This document shows, one piece after another, positions 25,065 to 33,106 of a stretch of DNA of 64,000 bases; the stretch's first letter is position 1, and the number at the start of each line of letters is the position of its first letter. The stretch is from contig NZ_CP014145.1 in the NCBI RefSeq assembly GCF_001542775.1, positions 1,302,001-1,366,000 of the forward strand. Reading direction: 5' to 3'. This DNA is from Microterricola viridarii (lineage in GTDB: Bacteria > Actinomycetota > Actinomycetes > Actinomycetales > Microbacteriaceae). The notes beneath the pieces are model-generated. The model was not told the origin of the DNA and made no database searches. It saw nothing but the letters and a program-made list of their open reading frames with translations. The position numbers were made by a program, and so were the translations under genes.

Positions 25065-26546
25065 TTAGAACGGCGGGATGTCGGGGAAGAGCCGCGCGGA
25101 ATCCGGAGGTGCCGTCCCGCTGGTTGAGGCTGTCGCCACCGGCTCCTCGTTGGTTGAGCTTGTCGAAACCGGCTCCCCGTTGGTTGAGCCTGTCGAGCCC
25201 GGCGGCCCGGTCGGTGGGGCGTGCTCGATCCGGGACGGCCTCGTCACATACGCGCGGCCGCTGGGCGAGGTCCATCGCAGCACGCCGTGGCCGAGTTGCT
25301 CGACCCGCCAGCGGGAGTTGTGCTTGAGCCGGTGGTGTTTTTTGCAGAGGCAGGCGAGGTTGTCTTCGGCGGTCCATCCTCCGTTCTCCCAGGCCCGGGT
25401 GTGGTCGGTCTCCGCGAACTGCGCCTTGCGGGTGCAGCCGGGGAAGCGGCAGGTCTGGTCACGGTAGAGGATCCACCGGCGCAGCGAGGCGGATAGCCGG
25501 TACTGGGTCGGGTCCAGCTGCAAGGGGGTGCCATCGACGGGGTCGGTCAGGATCCGGTGCAGGGTCGGTGCTTGTGCGACCAGCCTGCGGGCGGTGTCGG
25601 CGTCGATCGGACCGTAGCCATGCAGCTCGGCGGGCTCGTCGGACGTGCCGATCAGGGTGTCGATGCTGATCGTCAGTTGCGGGACGGCGACGAACACCTC
25701 CGGACGGCTGAACGCGATGCCGGGCAGGTTGCTTCGACCGGCAGCGGTTTCTTGCGTTGGCAGCCCGAGCAGGAGTTCGGCGGCGATGTCGACCTCGAGT
25801 TGGGCGTGCGTGCCGGAACCCAGCACCCCGGCCGCACGAGGCGCGTCGAGGGCAGCAACATCCAGGCCACCAAGCTCGGCGGCTTCGGCGGCCTCCTTCT
25901 GCGCCGCCGTGGCCAGGTCGCCGACCCGGGTCGCTATCGCGAGGGCTTTCTCGCCCTCCAAGTACAGGTGCAGCCAGGCCATCCCGTCCGCGTCCGGTTC
26001 GAACACCAGCCTTCGGTCGGCCCGGGAGCGTTCCGCCCGCACGGCGAGGGAATCCGGATGCATCCGGTCCCGGAGCCGGGCCACGGCCCGCCGGAACGCC
26101 GACGCATCCATCGTGCGCGCCTTGGCCAGAGCCTGTTCTTCGAAGCGGGAGTGCAGGACGGGCGGAAGCAAGACGGCGGCGGCGAGAATGTCGCGGGCAT
26201 GCCGGAGGGTGATGGCGCCCGACGCCAGGTCGTCGAGGGTGTTCTGGAACGGCCCGCAGAGCTGCGTGGCCTCGTAGATGAGGGCGACCATGGTGCGCTC
26301 GTGCACGCGCAGGATGAGGGCCAGCTCGGCGGTGATGCTGCGCCTCGCGAACTCCTCGTCCAACTCCGGCCGGCCACCGAGCGGGTCGGCGATCGCCACG
26401 GCCCGGCGCACCGCGGAATCAATTCGGCGATACCGGTCCGCCTGCACGAAACACTCCAACGAGGCGCCGCTCGACAGCTCGGCCAGATCAACGTCCAGCA
26501 CCGGGTCGAACCCGGTTCCTGGAGCCTGCGACGTCGCTGGTTTCAT
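25065..26546 (-). CDS. HNH endonuclease-signature protein of the 13E12/DUF222 family
   Basis: A protein of 493 residues. The long DUF222 region (helical, residues ~20-330) is followed by an HNH zinc-finger nuclease motif: CRFPGC, then ETDHTRAWENGG, then NLACLCKKHHRLKH. These genes are numerous in Micrococcales genomes and of unclear function, possibly mobile. The C-terminal ~45 residues contain ten-residue repeats produced by an in-frame 30-bp repeat array. ATG 26546 (MKPATS) is preferred over 26597 because homology begins shortly after it. Downstream (3') it converges with the hydrolase gene. Confidence 0.88.
   Translation of the reverse strand: MKPATSQAPGTGFDPVLDVDLAELSSGASLECFVQADRYRRIDSAVRRAVAIADPLGGRPELDEEFARRSITAELALILRVHERTMVALIYEATQLCGPFQNTLDDLASGAITLRHARDILAAAVLLPPVLHSRFEEQALAKARTMDASAFRRAVARLRDRMHPDSLAVRAERSRADRRLVFEPDADGMAWLHLYLEGEKALAIATRVGDLATAAQKEAAEAAELGGLDVAALDAPRAAGVLGSGTHAQLEVDIAAELLLGLPTQETAAGRSNLPGIAFSRPEVFVAVPQLTISIDTLIGTSDEPAELHGYGPIDADTARRLVAQAPTLHRILTDPVDGTPLQLDPTQYRLSASLRRWILYRDQTCRFPGCTRKAQFAETDHTRAWENGGWTAEDNLACLCKKHHRLKHNSRWRVEQLGHGVLRWTSPSGRAYVTRPSRIEHAPPTGPPGSTGSTNGEPVSTSSTNEEPVATASTSGTAPPDSARLFPDIPPF
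25122..25211. repeat. 30-bp repeat array (three units) inside the HNH coding sequence
   Basis: GGTTGAG-initiated units begin at 25122, 25152 and 25182, exactly 30 bp apart, with the core GGTTGAGcctGTCGa. On the coding strand they encode decapeptide repeats (GSTNGEPVST, SSTNEEPVAT). The core is the same element seen at 4259-4300 and 27,985-28,050. Unit spacing divisible by three preserves the frame. Confidence 0.85.
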
Positions 26547-26670
26547 GACTTCAGCGTGCCACCACCCTCTGACACTGGACGCCGTAAAACGGGCCAAAAC
26601 AGGCTCGTTTCGAGCATTCCTCGGTTTCCGTTACCTGATCGTGACCTTCGCGAACGCCACCGGGGCCGCA

Positions 26671-27280
26671 GTGTCGGGTCGGCTCCGGGGCTTCGCTCGT
26701 TCCTCGCTCAGCCGACGTGGAAAGAGGAGATCGAACCGGCCCTCCCCACGTCGGCTGAAGGGGCTGCGCCGCGAGGAACGAGCAGCGCAGCCCCCGAAGC
26801 CCTGAGCGACTCCGCGAACACCGCAGCCTGCGGCATCCGCCGCACGTGGCGAGACGGGCGGGACGTGTCGGGTCGACTCCGGGGCTTCGCTCGTTCCTCG
26901 CTCAGCCGACGTGGGGAGAGGCGCTCAGCCGACGGGAAAGGGGAGATCGAACCGACACTCCCCACGTCGGCTGGAGGGGGCCGCGCCGCGAGGAACGAGC
27001 AGCGCAGCCTCCGAAGCCCCGAGCGACTCCGCGAACACCGCAGCCTGCGGCATCCGCCGCGCGTGGCGATACGGGCGGGACGTGTCTGGTCGGCCCCGGG
27101 GCTTCGCTCGTTCCTCGCTCAGCCGACGTGAAACGAGGCGCTCAGCCGACGGGGAAAGGGGAGATCGAACCGACCTCCCCACGTCGGCTGGAGGGGGCCG
27201 CGCCGCGAGGAACGAGCAGCGCAGCCCCCGAAGCCCTGAGCGGCGCCGTGAATACCGCAGCCTGCGGCATCCGTTTGGGA
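26671..27280. repeat. Triplicated palindromic extragenic repeat array
   Basis: Three near-identical copies start at about 26671, 26865 and 27082 (spacing 194 and 217 bp). Each contains GCTCGTTCCTCGC followed by CAGCCGACGT, and later CACGTCGGCTG followed by GCGAGGAACGAGC: nested inverted arms that could fold into a long hairpin. Copies differ by small insertions, for example an extra GCGCTCAGCCGACGG-type segment in copies 2 and 3. Several frames stay open through it but resemble nothing. The ~790 nt between the HNH gene and the VOC gene contain no other gene. Confidence 0.88.
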
Positions 27281-27385
27281 GGCAAAGGAAAGATGGGGAG
27301 GCCGGAACCGACGAGAAGCCGCCTCCCGAACTCACGGCGGCCTCCACATCGCACGCGCGACCGACTTCAGTTCTAGGGTACGAGC

Positions 27386-27808
27386 ATGACCGCAGAGAAG
27401 AGACTCACCCCTGCCGTGCGCCAGCTGCGCCTCGTCGTCGAGGCCGAGGACTACGAGACTGCCGTCGCCTTCTACCGCGACGTGCTCGGGCTCACCGAGG
27501 AGGACGCGTTCGAGGGCGATGGCGGCGCCCATGTCACCATCTTCGACGTCGGCCGCGCCACGCTTGAGATCGCCAACCCGGCACAGGTGCGCATGATCGA
27601 TGCCGTCGAGGCCGATGGCCAGCCGAGCGCACGGATGCGGGTCGCCTTCGAGGTCGACGACTCCGTCGCCGCGACCGAGAATCTGGTGAGTGGTGGCGCC
27701 ACGCTCATCGCGGCGCCGCGGGAAACCCCATGGAGGTCGTTGAACTCCAGGCTGTCCGCGCCCGCAGGGTTGCAGATCACGCTCTTCCAGGAGTTGGGAG
27801 AGAAATAG
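27386..27808 (+). CDS. VOC-family protein (glyoxalase/bleomycin-resistance fold)
   Basis: A protein of 140 residues with paired beta-alpha-beta-beta-beta modules: the first is RQLRLVVEAEDYETAVAFYRDVLGL and its strand set, the second ends in LQITLFQEL. VOC proteins bind metal and act as glyoxalases, dioxygenases or antibiotic-binding proteins; the ligand is unknown. ATG 27386 lies 6 nt behind TAGGGT (leaderless). Confidence 0.83.
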   Translation: MTAEKRLTPAVRQLRLVVEAEDYETAVAFYRDVLGLTEEDAFEGDGGAHVTIFDVGRATLEIANPAQVRMIDAVEADGQPSARMRVAFEVDDSVAATENLVSGGATLIAAPRETPWRSLNSRLSAPAGLQITLFQELGEK

Positions 27809-27835
27809 CCAATTGGGATGCCGCACACTGGGGGA

Positions 27836-27985
27836 GTGAGCAACTACGACGACGACCTGGGTGGCCCGCCCTGCCCGGCCTGCGGCACCGAAATGCGTCC
27901 GGACGGCGTGGACACCGCGGAGGGGCTTGAGTCCTGCCATCGCTGCCCGCGCTGCAAGCTGGTGCTCGTCATCCCTGGCTACTAG
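27836..27985 (+). CDS. Small zinc-ribbon protein (49 residues)
   Basis: From GTG 27836 to TAG 27985 the frame encodes 49 residues starting MSNYDDDLGGPPCPACG and ending CPRCKLVLVIPGY. Cys pairs CPAC (about 13-16) and CHRCPRC (about 34-40) form a zinc-ribbon-like pattern. It starts 28 nt after the VOC gene with GGGGG directly before the GTG. The function is unknown; conservation of the Cys pattern argues for a real small protein. Confidence 0.65.
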   Translation: MSNYDDDLGGPPCPACGTEMRPDGVDTAEGLESCHRCPRCKLVLVIPGY

Positions 27986-28050
27986 GTTTCGACAAGCTCA
28001 ACCAGCGGGAGACAAGCTCAACCAGCGGGCAAAGCGCAACCAGCGGGCAA
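27986..28050. repeat. Tandem 20-bp repeats of the GACAAGCTCAACC family
   Basis: Units begin near 27991, 28011 and 28031: GACAAGCTCAACCAGCGGG is repeated twice, then a degenerate copy (AAAGCGCAACCAGCGGG). A TTTCGACAAGCTCAACC copy opens the set. It is the reverse complement of the TTGAGCTTGTCGAAA element at 4259 and 25,152. It lies between the small zinc-ribbon gene and the tRNA terminator. Confidence 0.75.
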
Positions 28051-28053
28051 AAG

Positions 28054-28083
28054 AAAAGGGCCGGATCTTTCGATCCGGCCCTT
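28054..28083 (-). terminator. Terminator of tRNA-Leu copy 1
   Basis: AAGGGCCGGATC (28056-28067) pairs with GATCCGGCCCTT (28072-28083) around a TTTC loop. Read on the minus strand it follows the tRNA and ends in a run of T residues (complement of 28048-28057): a clear intrinsic terminator. Confidence 0.88.
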
Positions 28084-28125
28084 ATCTGTTCTGCTTCCTA
28101 CGAAACAGACTGTCTCAACACAGTG

Positions 28126-28209
28126 TGCGCGAAGGGGGACTTGAACCCCCACGCCCGTTAGGGCACTAGCACCTCAAGCTAGCGCGTCTGCCAATTCCGC
28201 CACCCGCGC
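28126..28209 (-). tRNA. tRNA-Leu (anticodon GAG), copy 1
   Basis: On the minus strand the 5' acceptor strand GCGCGGG pairs with TTCGCGC (with G-T pairs). The anticodon stem CTAGC/GCTAG encloses loop TTGAGGT, giving anticodon GAG (codons CUU/CUC). A long variable arm (TGCCCTAACGGGCG) marks a class II Leu tRNA, and the T arm loop is TTCAAGT. It is 84 nt without an encoded CCA; the discriminator is A. It reads CUC/CUU, a common Leu codon set in GC-rich genomes. Confidence 0.95.
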
Positions 28210-28345
28210 ATGTGTTTCTTGCTACTGATTGCTCAGCGGCACGTAGGAGAGATTAGCACGTATCTCTGGCAGGAGCCGCACCGTGCGCCCATGCCGGGCG
28301 TGTCTCGCCGGGCGCGACCCGGGCTGGCGCAATTGGGCAAAAGAA

Positions 28346-28373
28346 AAGGGCCGGATCTCTCGATCCGGCCCTT
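28346..28373 (-). terminator. Terminator of tRNA-Leu copy 2
   Basis: Same hairpin as the first copy, 290 nt away: AAGGGCCGGATC and GATCCGGCCCTT with a loop of TCTC instead of TTTC, plus the same T-run on the minus strand. Confidence 0.88.
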
Positions 28374-28415
28374 ATCTGTTCTGCTTCCTACGAAACAGAC
28401 TGTCTCAACACAGTG

Positions 28416-28499
28416 TGCGCGAAGGGGGACTTGAACCCCCACGCCCGTTAGGGCACTAGCACCTCAAGCTAGCGCGTCTGCCAATTCCGCCACCCGCGC
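28416..28499 (-). tRNA. tRNA-Leu (anticodon GAG), copy 2
   Basis: Identical over all 84 nt to the first copy: same class II structure and anticodon GAG. The surrounding sequence (terminator, ~40-nt downstream spacer and ~50 nt upstream) is also duplicated, so the pair arose by a tandem duplication of about 215 bp with a 290-bp offset. The 74 nt between the two repeat blocks contain nothing recognised. Confidence 0.95.
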
Positions 28500-28629
28500 A
28501 TGTGTTTCCGGCAGCTGATCTCTCAGCGGCCGAAGACGAGATTAGCACGGATCCAGAGAGTGTTTTGAGCGTTCGTGACGCGCGGCGTGCGACACGCCGT
28601 GTGTACGAGCCGTCCGGTAGCGTGAATCC

Positions 28630-29958
28630 ATGGCCCAACCCGGTGATTCTTCTGCAGACAACATTTCTGAACTCGACGCGACGGCCGTCATTGCGCGTGA
28701 TCTCATCCGTTTCGACACGTCGAACTACGGCGAGGGCAAGGCCAACTCCGAGACGGAAGCCGCCGAGTACGTTGCGGAGCACCTGCGCGCGCTCGGCCTG
28801 AAGCCCGAACTCTTCGACGCCGACCCCGGCCGCACCAGCGTTGTCGCCCGGGTCAAGGGACGCAATGCCGACAAGCCGGCCCTCGTCGTGCATGGCCACC
28901 TCGACGTCGTGCCGGCCGATCCGGCCAACTGGTCGGTCGACCCGTTCGGCGGCGTGATCAAGGACGGCATGCTCTGGGGTCGTGGGGCCGTCGACATGAA
29001 GAACATGGATGCCATGATCATCACCGCCCTGCAAGACATCCTGGGCGAGGGTCAGCAGCCGGAGCGCGACCTCGTCGTCGCGTTCTTCGCCGACGAGGAG
29101 GCCGGGGGAGTCCAGGGCTCCCACCACTTGGTCAAGAACCACCCCGAGCTCTTCGCCGGCGCGACCGAGGCGATCAGCGAGGTGGGCGGCTACTCCGTCA
29201 TGATCGGCGGCAAGCGCTCCTACTTGCTGCAGACAGGCGAGAAGGCGCTGCTCTGGGTCAAGCTGGTCGCCCGCGGCCAGGCGGCGCACGGTTCCCGGTT
29301 GATTCACAACAACGCCATCACCAAGTTGGCGGAGGCCGTGGCCACGCTCGGCAGGCGCGACTGGCCGATCAAGCTCACCGGCACCACCACCCACATGCTC
29401 GCCGAGATCGCCAGAATCCTGGATGCCGACCCGCAGCGGGTCGGGCCGGACGAGCTCGCGCTGGCCACCGGCTCCGCCTCCGGCTTCCTGCTGGCCTCGC
29501 TGCGCACGACGACGAACCCCACGCTGCTGCAGGCCGGCTACAAGCACAACGTCATCCCGGACACGGCCGAGGCGCTCATCGACATCCGCACGCTGCCCGG
29601 CGAGGAGGAGGCTGTTCTGGCCGAGGTCCGCGAGCTCGTCGGCCCCGACATCGAGGTCGTCGTCATGCACCGCGACATCGGGCTCGAGACGCCGTTCGGC
29701 GGGTCGCTCGTCGACGCGGTCACCTCGACGCTGCAGCTGCACGACCCTGGCGCCCCCGTTTTGCCATACCTGCTCTCCGGCGGCACCGACAACAAGGCGC
29801 TCAGCCTGCTCGGCATCACCGGCTACGGTTTCGCCCCGCTGCGCCTGCCGGAAGACATGGATTTCCCCGCGATGTTCCACGGGGTCGACGAGCGTGTTCC
29901 GCTTGACGCATTAGTCTTTGGCAGGCAGGTTCTCCGAGATCTGCTCACCAATTACTAA
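28630..29958 (+). CDS. M20/M25/M40-family metallopeptidase
   Basis: A protein of 442 residues with the dinuclear zinc site: [10 protein letters not shown] (first His and Asp), DEEAGGVQG (Glu catalytic base and ligand) and the lower ligands in SGGTDNKAL. The dimerisation (M20_dimer) insert is present in [15 protein letters not shown]. It hydrolyses a dipeptide or N-acyl amino acid; the substrate is unknown. ATG 28630 lies 6 nt behind TAGCGT (leaderless). The stop is 17 nt before uppP, so the two form an operon. Confidence 0.9.
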   Translation: MAQPGDSSADNISELDATAVIARDLIRFDTSNYGEGKANSETEAAEYVAEHLRALGLKPELFDADPGRTSVVARVKGRNADKPALVVHGHLDVVPADPANWSVDPFGGVIKDGMLWGRGAVDMKNMDAMIITALQDILGEGQQPERDLVVAFFADEEAGGVQGSHHLVKNHPELFAGATEAISEVGGYSVMIGGKRSYLLQTGEKALLWVKLVARGQAAHGSRLIHNNAITKLAEAVATLGRRDWPIKLTGTTTHMLAEIARILDADPQRVGPDELALATGSASGFLLASLRTTTNPTLLQAGYKHNVIPDTAEALIDIRTLPGEEEAVLAEVRELVGPDIEVVVMHRDIGLETPFGGSLVDAVTSTLQLHDPGAPVLPYLLSGGTDNKALSLLGITGYGFAPLRLPEDMDFPAMFHGVDERVPLDALVFGRQVLRDLLTNY

Positions 29959-29975
29959 CGCGGAGACTGCTGTAC

Positions 29976-30830
29976 ATGGATTTCATCAACGCCATCATCC
30001 TCGGGCTCGTGCAGGGTCTCACCGAGTTCCTGCCGATCTCCTCGAGTGCCCACCTCAGCATCGTGGGGGCGTTCCTCGGCACGGGGGAGGACCCGGGCGC
30101 CCGATTCACCGCGATCACCCAGATCGGCACCGAGCTGGCCGTGGTGATCTTCTTCTGGCGCGACATTGTGCGCATCATCAGCCACTGGGCCCAGTCATTG
30201 GTCGGCAAGCTGCCGCGCAATGACCCGGATGCCCGCATGGGCTGGCTGATCGTCATCGGCTCCCTGCCGATCGCGATCCTCGGCATCCTGTTCAAGGACC
30301 AGATCGAGACGACGCTGCGCAACCTGTGGATCACCGCGACCATGCTGATCGTCTTCGGCATCCTGCTCGGCGTCGCCGACTACGTCGGTGCCAAGAAGCG
30401 CAAGCTCGACCAGCTGACCTACCCGCACGGCGTCGCGTTCGGTTTCGCCCAGGCGCTCGCGCTGGTGCCCGGTGTCTCACGCTCCGGCGGAACGATCACG
30501 ATGGGGCTGTTCCTCGGCTACGAGCGCGCTGCGGCCGCCCGCTACGCCTTCCTGCTGGCGATCCCCGCCGTCTTCGGCAGCGGCCTGTATCAGGTATACA
30601 ACTCGATCACCGATCCCTGCGTTGCCGGGGCGAGCGGATGCCTGCCCGAGGTGTTCGGGCCGCTCGAAACGCTCGTCGCCACGGTGATCGCGTTCGCTGT
30701 CGGGCTCGTCGTGATCGCGTTCTTCATGCGTTACATCTCCAAGCGGAGCTTCCTGCCGTTCGTGATCTACCGGATCCTGCTCGGCCTGGCGCTCTTCGGC
30801 TTCCTCGCCACCGGTGTGATCGCGGCCTAG
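29976..30830 (+). CDS. uppP: Undecaprenyl-diphosphate phosphatase UppP
   Basis: A protein of 284 residues with two family motifs: [14 protein letters not shown] near the N-terminus and [13 protein letters not shown] in the middle, within seven to eight membrane segments. It dephosphorylates undecaprenyl diphosphate to the carrier lipid used in peptidoglycan and other wall polymer synthesis; homologues confer bacitracin resistance when overproduced. Translational context: ATG 17 nt after the M20 stop. Confidence 0.95.
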   Translation: MDFINAIILGLVQGLTEFLPISSSAHLSIVGAFLGTGEDPGARFTAITQIGTELAVVIFFWRDIVRIISHWAQSLVGKLPRNDPDARMGWLIVIGSLPIAILGILFKDQIETTLRNLWITATMLIVFGILLGVADYVGAKKRKLDQLTYPHGVAFGFAQALALVPGVSRSGGTITMGLFLGYERAAAARYAFLLAIPAVFGSGLYQVYNSITDPCVAGASGCLPEVFGPLETLVATVIAFAVGLVVIAFFMRYISKRSFLPFVIYRILLGLALFGFLATGVIAA

Positions 30831-30842
30831 CGCGATGCGGAG

Positions 30843-30893
30843 TCAACGCTGTTGTAAACAGTGTTGACTTAACGTGGTCCGACTTTCTAAGCT
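30843..30893 (+). promoter_or_regulatory. Promoter with palindromic operator of the amidase-TetR operon
   Basis: A 25-bp inverted repeat (30843-30867): TCAACGCTGTT, then GTA, then AACAGTGTTGA, with 10 of 11 arm positions matching. Its right end forms a -35 TTGACT (30864-30869), followed after 18 nt by TAAGCT (30888-30893). A TetR regulator is encoded downstream of the amidase in the same operon, so the operator is inferred to be its autoregulatory site. Confidence 0.7.
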
Positions 30894-30937
30894 CGCGTCA
30901 TGCCCGCAGTACGGGCCGACACGAACAGGAGTCAACG

Positions 30938-32374
30938 ATGACGACGTCCAATGCCTACCTCTCCGCGACTGCGGTGCTCGAGCGCTTTCGAGACGGCAGT
31001 CTGACGCCCAGCGCGTACGCCGCGGAGCTGCTTGAGCACATCAACGCGACCGAGGGCACGATCAACGCCACGACGGGGGAGCGGCTGGCGCTCGACGAGG
31101 CCCTTGCTGAGGCCGAGCGCCGTTACGCGAACGGCACGGCGCGCCCGCTCGAGGGTCTGCCCGTCGTCCTCAAGGAGGAGCAGCCCATCGAGGGCCTGCC
31201 GGAGACCAATGGCAGCCCGCTCTTCAAGGACAACATTGCCGAGGAGACCCACCCGATCATCACGCGCATCGTCGAGGCCGGCGGCATTCCGTTCGTCCGC
31301 GCGACGACGCCGGAATTCTGCATCGCGGCCTACACGCGCGGCAAGCTCTGGGGCATCACCCGCAACCCGTGGAACCCGAAGTTCGGCGTCGGCGGCTCCT
31401 CAGGCGGCACCGGCGCTTCGCTCGCGGCCGGCTACGCGCCGCTCGGCACCGGCTCCGACATCGGCGGCTCCACCCGCATCCCCGCGTCGTTCAACGGCGT
31501 GGTCGGCTACAAGCCGCCCTACGGCCGCAACCCTGCGCTCGCCCCCACCAACCTCGACCGCTACTGCACGGACGGCCCGATGGCCCGCACCGTTGCCGAC
31601 GTCGCGCTGCTGCAGAACGTGATCTCCGGCCAGCACCCCGACGACCCGGTAAGCCTGCCGCTGGCGCCCACACTCGTGCCGAACGCGGACCTCACCGGCA
31701 AGCGCATCGCGCTGGCCCTCACCCTCGGTGACTATGGGGTGCAGGACGACGTGCGGGATGCCGTCGCCGGCACCCGCGCCTGGCTCGAGGCCGCCGGCGC
31801 GACCGTCACCGAGGTGATCGTGCCGATCGACCACGAATTCGTGATGGAGACCGCGTGGACCCACTTCGGCACCATCTTCGTGCCCTGGATCGCCGAGATC
31901 ACCGAGCTGGGCGTCATGGACCAGCTCGAGCCCTACACGCTGCAGGCCATGGCACTCGCCACCAAGTACTTCGAGAAGAACGGCGTGCTCGGCGGCCTGG
32001 AGCGTGAGGTGCAGGTGCACGAGACGCTCGCCAAGGTCTTCGTCGAGTACGACGCCCTCGTCTGCCCCGTCGCCGGTGTGCCCGCCCTGTTGGCCGACGA
32101 GTACTACATCGACGGAATCACCATCAATGGTGTCGACAACGAGTGCTACATCTCGATGGCGATGACGACCCCGTTCAACATCGCGAACCGCAATCCCGTG
32201 CTCGCCGTGCCCGTCGGCCGCTCCGGCGACGACGTGCCGATCGGTGTACAGATCGTCGGCGCACCCTACGCTGAGGAGATCGTGTTCAACGTCGGAGCGG
32301 CCATCGAGGCCGGCCGGGGGGACTGGTATCAGGAGGAGGCGCACCGGCCGGCGTACGGCCAGCGCACCGTGTAG
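30938..32374 (+). CDS. Amidase signature family protein
   Basis: A protein of 478 residues. The amidase signature is present: the catalytic triad Lys is in GLPVVLKEEQ, the GSSGGTGAS motif holds the cis-Ser, and the Ser nucleophile is in GSDIGGSTRIPA. These enzymes hydrolyse amides; the substrate is unknown. ATG 30938 has AGGAG 6 nt upstream. It is followed by the TetR gene after 33 nt and has a palindromic operator upstream, so substrate-induced expression is likely. Confidence 0.9.
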   Translation: MTTSNAYLSATAVLERFRDGSLTPSAYAAELLEHINATEGTINATTGERLALDEALAEAERRYANGTARPLEGLPVVLKEEQPIEGLPETNGSPLFKDNIAEETHPIITRIVEAGGIPFVRATTPEFCIAAYTRGKLWGITRNPWNPKFGVGGSSGGTGASLAAGYAPLGTGSDIGGSTRIPASFNGVVGYKPPYGRNPALAPTNLDRYCTDGPMARTVADVALLQNVISGQHPDDPVSLPLAPTLVPNADLTGKRIALALTLGDYGVQDDVRDAVAGTRAWLEAAGATVTEVIVPIDHEFVMETAWTHFGTIFVPWIAEITELGVMDQLEPYTLQAMALATKYFEKNGVLGGLEREVQVHETLAKVFVEYDALVCPVAGVPALLADEYYIDGITINGVDNECYISMAMTTPFNIANRNPVLAVPVGRSGDDVPIGVQIVGAPYAEEIVFNVGAAIEAGRGDWYQEEAHRPAYGQRTV

Positions 32375-32407
32375 ACAGAGTCAGCCAGCAGGGCGAGGAG
32401 AAACGAC

Positions 32408-33106
32408 GTGGCAACGACGAGACCACCGGCAGCGAGCACGGCCAAGCCCAGGAGCCGAGTGCTCACGCGGGACGGCATCGTCGACACGCTCCTCGCCCTC
32501 GCCAGGGAGGCCCCCCGCGCCGAGGTGAGCATTCGCATGCTCGCCTCGGCACTCGGCGTCACCGCCGCCGCGATCTACCGCCACTTCCGCGACAAGGAGG
32601 AGCTGCATCGGGCCGCCGTCGACCGGCTGTACGCCGAGGCGCTGTCCCGCGTCGACCGCAGCGAACCCTCCTGGCGGCTGCGCCTCGCCCGGTACTCCGA
32701 TGCACTCGCGGAAACCTACCTTGAGGCGCCAGCCATCGGCCAACTCTCCCCGCTCATCGACGGGCGCGGCGTCGGCGAGCTCGCCTCACTCGATTTCATC
32801 TTCGAGGCGCTGGAGGAGGCGGGCCTCGACGGCCAGCGTCTCGTCGACGCCTACGGCGCCTATTCCGGGCACACCCTCGCCTTCGCCGCAGGGATGGCGC
32901 TCGAATTGAGCCGAGACGCTGCGCACGGCGCAGACGGCGCCTCCGTCTCGGCATCCCCGTGGATCCAGACGCTCGATGCCGACGCACTCGCCCAGTTCCC
33001 ACGGCTCGCACGGCTGCGCGGGGAGCTCATGTCGATGGACACCCTGACCGTGTACCGCGCCGGGGTCCGGGCGATCCTCGACTCGATCGCCCCGGCCGCC
33101 GGCTAG
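32408..33106 (+). CDS. TetR/AcrR family transcriptional regulator
   Basis: A protein of 232 residues. An N-terminal helix-turn-helix domain has VSIRMLASALGVTAAAIYRHFRDK (recognition helix in the ALGVTAAAIYRHF part); the C-terminal ligand domain is helical. GTG 32408 has GAGGAG upstream. It is translated with the amidase, and the palindrome at 30843-30867 is the probable operator. The ligand is presumably an amidase substrate or product (inference). The 3' end overlaps the convergent PAC2 gene by 4 nt. Confidence 0.9.
   Translation: MATTRPPAASTAKPRSRVLTRDGIVDTLLALAREAPRAEVSIRMLASALGVTAAAIYRHFRDKEELHRAAVDRLYAEALSRVDRSEPSWRLRLARYSDALAETYLEAPAIGQLSPLIDGRGVGELASLDFIFEALEEAGLDGQRLVDAYGAYSGHTLAFAAGMALELSRDAAHGADGASVSASPWIQTLDADALAQFPRLARLRGELMSMDTLTVYRAGVRAILDSIAPAAG

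Noticed and set aside
25122..25211. CRISPR-like 30-bp repeats
   Set aside because: Only three units without unique spacers, and they are in frame within a coding sequence.
25557..27131. Long plus-strand frame over the HNH gene and repeat array
   Set aside because: The repeats keep several frames open by chance; the peptide is repetitive and unlike known proteins.
26671..27280. CRISPR-like array
   Set aside because: Copies are ~200 bp, nearly identical over the whole unit, and lack short repeats with unique spacers or cas genes.
28416..28499. Second tRNA copy as a decayed pseudogene
   Set aside because: It is identical to the first over the full length, with intact stems and terminator.
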